Positions 6,407 through 9,886 of a stretch of DNA of 9,886 nt are shown here, one piece after another. The DNA lies in NCBI GenBank assembly GCA_029287645.1, contig JARFQS010000017.1, positions 1 to 9,886 of the forward strand. Direction: 5' to 3'. How positions within the stretch are numbered: the first letter of the stretch is position 1; the number at the start of each line of letters is the position of its first letter. The notes below the pieces were generated by a model. It was given only the letters and a program-made list of their open reading frames with translations. It was not told the DNA's origin and searched no databases. The position numbers were made by a program, and so were the translations under genes. This stretch comes from Thermoanaerobaculia bacterium (lineage in GTDB: Bacteria; Acidobacteriota; Thermoanaerobaculia; Multivoradales; JAHEKO01).

Positions 6407-7153
6407 TCACGGGGTGATCAGAACCCGCGTGGCTGCTACCTGTTTCTGAGCGAAGATGTTGGCGATCCGATCTTCAAGAGCATAGAGATTCTCGAACATA
6501 CCCTGCAGCGGATCTGCACGCTCTCCTTCGAACTGCTTGAAGTCCTTGAAGTTGTCCGAGTAGAGCTGCTCACCGGTGACACCGTCGAAGACCTGCATCA
6601 CGATGTCGTACTCGAAGCCCGTCTGCTCCACGAGCACCTGGCGGTAGTAGGTCCGGCCATCGTACGGGGAGACGTACTCCTCGGTCCGATAGCCGCTTCG
6701 GTCCTGAATATCGAAGTCCAGGCTCCCGGAGACGATGAGGTCGGCCTGGGTTCGTTCACCGAGATAACGCCAGAAGTCCGAGTCGGTCGACAGCTCACGA
6801 ATGTCATAGGAAGGGTAGTCGACCGGGCCCGACTCGATGAGCTTCAACCGCGTCTCGCGGCGAATGAGGCGCGACATGTAGCGCTCGAATTCCCGCTCCA
6901 CGTCGATGCCGCGGCGGGCAGCCGTTTCTTCACCCTCGTCGCTGACTACCAGGAAGGGTGCGACGGTCACCGTGCTGCGATCGGTCAGGTCGATCCGAGC
7001 TCGGACCGGCAACAGCAGGGTGACTTCGACATCGCCGGCTCGAGCGGGAAGCGCCGTCACCAGCAGCATGAAGACCACACTCAGGAGAATCGACGACCTC
7101 AGGCGCATCGCCAAGGTCTCGAAGCGCATATGGGGATGGGCAGATGAGCTCAT
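6407..7153 (-). CDS. Exported protein of unknown function, CsgG/TolB-N-like
   Basis: This 248-residue protein is not a family I can name with certainty. After a 15-residue lead, a hydrophobic signal peptide (about 16-39, ending PARA before Gly40) predicts export to the periplasm. There is no lipobox Cys. The mature part has an alpha/beta pattern: VTVAPF (62-67), a helix with many charges (80-100), RLKLIES (102-108), then YLGERTQADLIVSGSLDFDI (130-149). The motif of a strand ending in PF, then a helix, then 'gad-hydrophobic-hydrophobic-G' resembles the CsgG/LpoB/TolB N-terminal fold. That resemblance is by eye only. The ATG overlaps the preceding TGA by four bases (ATGA), preceded by a GAGGGGG ribosome site, so translation is probably coupled. 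Internal ATGs at codons 9 and 16 lack such a site. It is followed at 16 bases by the propeller-barrel gene, implying a shared role in the envelope. Confidence 0.75.
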   Translation of the reverse strand: MSSSAHPHMRFETLAMRLRSSILLSVVFMLLVTALPARAGDVEVTLLLPVRARIDLTDRSTVTVAPFLVVSDEGEETAARRGIDVEREFERYMSRLIRRETRLKLIESGPVDYPSYDIRELSTDSDFWRYLGERTQADLIVSGSLDFDIQDRSGYRTEEYVSPYDGRTYYRQVLVEQTGFEYDIVMQVFDGVTGEQLYSDNFKDFKQFEGERADPLQGMFENLYALEDRIANIFAQKQVAATRVLITP

Positions 7154-7596
7154 TTCGCCCCCTCTGGTGAAGATTCCAGCTCGACTGGCTCACTGCCCTC
7201 GGTCGCATCGGCATCCGTCGCCGCGTCCGGTCTGTAACTCTGGTAGAAGGCGATGAAAGCCGAGTAGTTACGCTTCAGATCGCTGTTCGTCGGACCCGCC
7301 TGCAGCGCCCTCTTGTAGGTTTCCAAGGCCTCTTCGAACTGGCCCACCGCTTCGTAGGCAACGGCCATGTTGTTCAGGATCTCCGGGTCGTTCGGCCTGT
7401 CCTTGTCGGCTTGCTGAAATCGAAACAAGGCCTCGGCCCAAAGTCCGCGTTTCGCCATGGAAACGCCGAAATCGACCTCCGAGTTCAGGCTCGGCCCACC
7501 TGTGGTGACAGCTTGGGAGCCACTGCTGCTGCACGCCACCGAAACCGCCAGGAGGACAAATGCAGCTGCAAGGCACCAGGGGACTCTGGGGCGCAT
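7150..7596 (-). CDS. Small TPR-repeat lipoprotein
   Basis: This protein has 148 residues from the chosen start. The N-terminus (MRPRVPW, then a hydrophobic stretch to 21) leads to a Cys at 22 followed by SSSGS, which looks like a lipoprotein signal. The lipobox VSVAC is imperfect, with Ser at -3. Two TPR units follow: about 40-70 (GLWAEALFRFQQADKDRPND) and about 74-105 (NNMAVAYEAVGQFEEALETY then KRALQAGP). The tail is acidic and low in complexity. TPR units bind partner proteins, so this may be an assembly or scaffold factor for the two products encoded downstream. It is the first gene of the operon and overlaps the next by four bases. The frame is open to 7698, but the ATG at 7596 is preferred: it has GAGAGGAG ten bases upstream and starts directly at the signal sequence. 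Confidence 0.82.
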   Translation of the reverse strand: MRPRVPWCLAAAFVLLAVSVACSSSGSQAVTTGGPSLNSEVDFGVSMAKRGLWAEALFRFQQADKDRPNDPEILNNMAVAYEAVGQFEEALETYKRALQAGPTNSDLKRNYSAFIAFYQSYRPDAATDADATEGSEPVELESSPEGAK

Positions 7597-7606
7597 CAGA
7601 ATGGGA

Positions 7607-7614
7607 CTCCTCTC
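7607..7614 (-). promoter_or_regulatory. Ribosome binding site of the TPR lipoprotein gene
   Basis: GAGAGGAG on the minus strand lies ten bases upstream of the ATG at 7596. It decides between this start and the longer open frame reaching 7698, which has no comparable site and would bury the signal peptide. Confidence 0.65.
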
Positions 7615-7779
7615 AAGAATCGCGAGCTTTGCTCCACGTGTTGAGCTCGAGTTTGCCATTGGACCATCGGTACTTCCATCGCAGTATATACGAGACAAAT
7701 CACGATCAGATGGGTGTTTCCCCGAGATAACTGAGCGATTCCGCGCCTCGATTGCGTCTACTGATCCGAGCCAGCCGCC

Positions 7780-7785
7780 AGGAGA
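7780..7785 (+). promoter_or_regulatory. Ribosome binding site of dprA
   Basis: AGGAGA lies 11 bases upstream of the ATG at 7797. It favours this start over an in-frame TTG at 7752, which would add 15 residues with no family similarity. Confidence 0.6.
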
Positions 7786-7796
7786 CCTGCATCCCG

Positions 7797-8906
7797 ATGT
7801 CGGACATCAAACGCGCCGTTCTCATTGCCCTCAACTCCACTCTCGAGCTCCGCCGCGAGAGGATCTGTCTTCTGGCATTGCATCTCGATGCCTGGTGGCC
7901 TTGCGACGAGTCTCGCTCCACCGTTCTAGACACCCGAGGCTTGGGCCTGAGCGAGAAACTGCTGACGAAGGCACGCTCGCTTACCTGCAATCCCGATGCC
8001 GCCGCAGCGCGTGTGCTGCACAGGGCGGAAGAGCTCGGAGCCAGGATCGTGACCATGCACGATTCCGAGTACCCGGCGCAGCTCCTCGATCTGGACCTCC
8101 CTCCTCCTGTTCTCTATTGCCGCGGCAAGCTCTCTTCCGCCCCCCGTATTGCCATAGTGGGCTCTCGCCAAGCCAGTCGCCTGGGGCGGGAGATCGCCGA
8201 GCTGGCAGGCAGAGAGCTGGCTCTCAGGGGACTCGTCGTCGTCTCCGGATTCGCCCGCGGAGTCGATGCAGCTGCGCACCGCGGAGCCCTGAGTGCGAGC
8301 CAGGGAGAGACGATAGCTGTCCTCGGGTGTGGACTCGACTTCGACTACCCACGAGGACACCGCTCGCTCGCAGATCAGATCGCGGCCCACGGGGCCGTGA
8401 TCTCCGAATTCCCGTTTGGCACCCGACCGGCGGCTCAGAATTTTCCCGTCAGGAACCGAATCATCGCCGCCCTGGCCGAAGGTACCCTCGTTGTCGAGGC
8501 CACGGCGCGGTCGGGGTCTCTCATCACAGCCCGGCTGGCTCTGGATCTGGGACGCGACGTCTACGCTGTTCCAGGTGCCCTGTTCGACGATCGGTCGGCG
8601 GGGCCCAACACCCTGATCCGCGATGGTGCCCTCCTCGTGCAACACCCTAGAGACATCGTCGAAAGCCTGTCGTGGAAGGTTCGGCGGCACCTGCTACCCG
8701 AGGAGGACAAGCCCGTCCGAGAACCCTTGAGCGGCCCGAAAGGAAACCTGTTGAATTGCATGAAACCCGGTCAGATCTACCCGCCCGAAGCTCTGGCCTC
8801 GGGCACGGCATGGCCCGTCGAGCGCGTCCTTGCGATGCTCCTCGAATTGGAGCTGGCGGGCTGGGTCCGCCGCCATCCGGGCCCCGCCTTCGGTCGCACC
8901 AGGTAG
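7797..8906 (+). CDS. dprA: DNA processing protein DprA (Smf)
   Basis: DprA binds incoming single-stranded DNA and loads RecA during natural transformation. It is also widespread in bacteria not known to be competent. The protein has 369 residues, normal for the family. An N-terminal helical (SAM/HhH-like) region, about 1-80, precedes the Rossmann-like core. Core motifs are VGSRQASRLG (121-130), SGFARGVDAAAH (150-161), LGCGLDFDYP (176-185), SEFPFGTRP (203-211), FPVRNRIIAA (216-225), EATARSGSLITA (234-245) and VPGALFDDRSAGPNTLIRDG (258-277). A C-terminal winged-helix (DML1-like) segment spans about 315-369. All the usual core motifs look intact. It is transcribed divergently from the envelope operon and precedes topA by 133 bases, a common gene order. 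No other competence gene is in view. Confidence 0.96.
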   Translation: MSDIKRAVLIALNSTLELRRERICLLALHLDAWWPCDESRSTVLDTRGLGLSEKLLTKARSLTCNPDAAAARVLHRAEELGARIVTMHDSEYPAQLLDLDLPPPVLYCRGKLSSAPRIAIVGSRQASRLGREIAELAGRELALRGLVVVSGFARGVDAAAHRGALSASQGETIAVLGCGLDFDYPRGHRSLADQIAAHGAVISEFPFGTRPAAQNFPVRNRIIAALAEGTLVVEATARSGSLITARLALDLGRDVYAVPGALFDDRSAGPNTLIRDGALLVQHPRDIVESLSWKVRRHLLPEEDKPVREPLSGPKGNLLNCMKPGQIYPPEALASGTAWPVERVLAMLLELELAGWVRRHPGPAFGRTR

Positions 8907-8953
8907 ACTCTTGTCACCTTGCGGCGAAATCTTTGCGAGTGGTAAGGTCCCGC

Positions 8954-9006
8954 ACCTGCCAAGAGAACGGACTGCCGGATCCGATGCGAAACCACTTCCG
9001 GCAGGT
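8954..9006 (+). other. Competing inverted repeats between dprA and topA
   Basis: CTGCCGGA (8972-8979) pairs perfectly with TCCGGCAG (8997-9004) around a 17-base loop. An earlier segment, ACCTGCC (8954-8960), can pair with GGCAGGT (9000-9006), which uses most of the same 3' arm. The two hairpins are therefore mutually exclusive. No T tract follows, so neither is a classic terminator. The element sits 33 bases upstream of the topA ATG, where a leader structure could act. Arms of 7-8 bases can occur by chance in a GC-rich gap of this size. Confidence 0.35.
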
Positions 9007-9039
9007 CGGCCACTCGAATTCGTTATGTAGAGAAATCTC

Positions 9040-9886
9040 ATGTCCTCACTCGTGATCGTCGAATCCCCGGCCAAGGCCAAGACCCTGGCTCGCATTCTCG
9101 GAAAGGACTACAACGTCGAGGCCAGCTACGGCCATGTTCGCGACCTTCCCGCCGGCGCTGACGCCATTCCCAGCAAGCTCAAAGGAGAGCCCTGGGCCCG
9201 CCTCGGCGTGAACGTGCAGCAGGAATTCGAGCCTCTGTACGTAATTCCGAATGACAAGAAGAAGTACATCAAGCGCCTGAAGGAGGCCTTGGCCGACGCC
9301 GACGAGCTGCTGCTGGCGACGGATGAGGACAGGGAGGGTGAGAGCATCAGCTGGCACGTGGTCGAGGTGCTGGAGCCCAAGGTGCCGGTGCGCCGCATCG
9401 CTTTTCACGAGATCACCAAAGAGGCCATTCTCTCCGCGCTGGCGAATCCGCGCGACATCGACTCCAACCTGGTCAGGGCCCAGGAAAGCCGTCGAATCCT
9501 GGACCGCCTGTTTGGCTACGAGCTCTCGCCGGTCCTGTGGAAGAAGGTGCAGCGAGGCCTTTCCGCGGGCCGCGTGCAGATCGTGGCGGTGCGTCTTTGC
9601 GTAGAGCGTGAGCGAGAACGTCGGAGGTTCAGGTCGGGTCGCTACTGGGACGTCGAGGCCCAGTTTGTCAAGGACCAGCAGACCTTCACGGCGAGGCTGG
9701 TGCGAGTCGGCGAAGAGCGCCTTGCGACTGGCAAGGACTTCGATCCCGACACCGGAGAGCTCAAGGGCCGATCCCAGGCGCTTTGGTTGCGCGATGAGCA
9801 GGAGCTGCAGAGCGTCATGTCCTCATGGCAGAGCCCCTGGTCTGTGACCAGTGTCGAGGACAAGCCACAGCTGCGCCGCCCCGCGC
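9040..9886 (+). CDS. topA: DNA topoisomerase I (TopA), N-terminal part
   Basis: This is a type IA topoisomerase that relaxes negative supercoils. Only the first 282 codons are present; the frame is open to the window end. The TOPRIM domain has Glu8 in IVESPAKAKT, GHVRDLP (31-37) and the acidic triad Asp95, Asp97, Glu99 in ATDEDREGESISWH. This DEDREGES form differs from the more common DPDREGEA. It is followed by AFHEITKEAI (121-130), then ESRRILDRLFGYELSPVLWK (149-168) and GLSAGRVQIVAVRL (173-186), the DNA-binding region of domain IV. The usual Ser after SAGRVQ is Ile here. The active-site Tyr lies beyond the window and cannot be checked. The ATG has no strong ribosome site (only AGAGA-like bases nearby), but the start matches the family N-terminus. 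Confidence 0.96.
   Translation, partial: MSSLVIVESPAKAKTLARILGKDYNVEASYGHVRDLPAGADAIPSKLKGEPWARLGVNVQQEFEPLYVIPNDKKKYIKRLKEALADADELLLATDEDREGESISWHVVEVLEPKVPVRRIAFHEITKEAILSALANPRDIDSNLVRAQESRRILDRLFGYELSPVLWKKVQRGLSAGRVQIVAVRLCVERERERRRFRSGRYWDVEAQFVKDQQTFTARLVRVGEERLATGKDFDPDTGELKGRSQALWLRDEQELQSVMSSWQSPWSVTSVEDKPQLRRPA

Larger units (their letters stand above)
7597..7796. promoter_or_regulatory. Divergent intergenic region (lipoprotein operon / dprA)
   Basis: These 200 bases separate the minus-strand envelope operon from plus-strand dprA and should hold both promoters. I see no convincing -35/-10 pair for either gene. The only AT-rich landmark is TATATA at 7685-7690, usable in either direction as a -10 core. 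An inverted repeat CGAGCT (7623-7628) / AGCTCG (7644-7649) flanks the palindrome CACGTG (7635-7640), about 27-53 bases upstream of the lipoprotein ATG; it could be an operator. No small gene with a credible start was found. Confidence 0.4.

Noticed and set aside
6390..6409. Possible frameshift or missing start for the 994-residue protein because no ATG is present
   Set aside because: A TTG with a good ribosome site and an immediate signal peptide explains the start; the reading frame is intact to tandem stops.
7150..7698. Longer 182-residue version of the TPR protein
   Set aside because: The extra 34 residues precede a clear signal sequence and lack a ribosome site, whereas the ATG at 7596 has GAGAGGAG upstream.
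7752..7796. Upstream TTG start for dprA
   Set aside because: The added 15 residues match nothing in the family, and AGGAGA is placed for the ATG at 7797.
7457..8650. 397-codon plus-strand open frame across the dprA region
   Set aside because: It overlaps dprA in another frame. The protein is rich in Arg, Pro and Ser with no motif, while dprA carries every family motif.

Overview
The window is a GC-rich (roughly 60%) bacterial chromosomal segment. It looks like a Gram-negative didermic organism, because it encodes an outer-membrane beta-barrel protein, a likely lipoprotein and exported periplasmic proteins. Gene content and protein style would fit an uncultured lineage of the Acidobacteriota, Gemmatimonadota or Myxococcota kind, but nothing here fixes the phylum. 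No tRNA, rRNA, CRISPR array, transposase, integrase or phage gene was seen. The seven complete genes and one partial gene cover almost everything, and no gene-free stretch exceeds 300 bases.

Bases 1-3295 (minus strand) hold three metabolic or hydrolase genes, transcribed right to left. They are a class II phosphodiesterase-like metallo-beta-lactamase-fold (MBL) protein (2534-3295), a YycJ/WalJ-family MBL hydrolase (1469-2347) and purF (62-1456), which starts 12 bases after yycJ ends. The non-coding stretches carry three short arrays of one octamer family (consensus YTGRGGTC). One lies just downstream of purF and contains four GGGG runs at exact 8-base spacing. The other two lie in opposite orientations in the 186-base gap between the two MBL genes.

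Bases 3406-7596 (minus strand) form a tight three-gene operon for the cell envelope. It runs from a small TPR lipoprotein (7150-7596), through an exported protein of unknown function with a CsgG/TolB-N-like look (6407-7153, 4-base overlap), to a 994-residue protein (3406-6390, 16-base gap). The 994-residue protein joins a zinc-peptidase-like domain, a TolB-like propeller and an Omp85-type C-terminal barrel. This is the least understood and most interesting part of the window.

Bases 7597-7796 are a divergent intergenic region. Bases 7797-9886 (plus strand) carry dprA (DNA uptake and recombination) followed by the first 282 codons of topA (DNA topoisomerase I), which runs off the window edge. 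The dprA-topA order is a common chromosomal arrangement. Their 133-base gap contains overlapping inverted repeats.

Overall this is a mostly ordinary chromosomal region. Two things deserve attention: the envelope operon and the octamer repeat family with its quadruplex-type motif.
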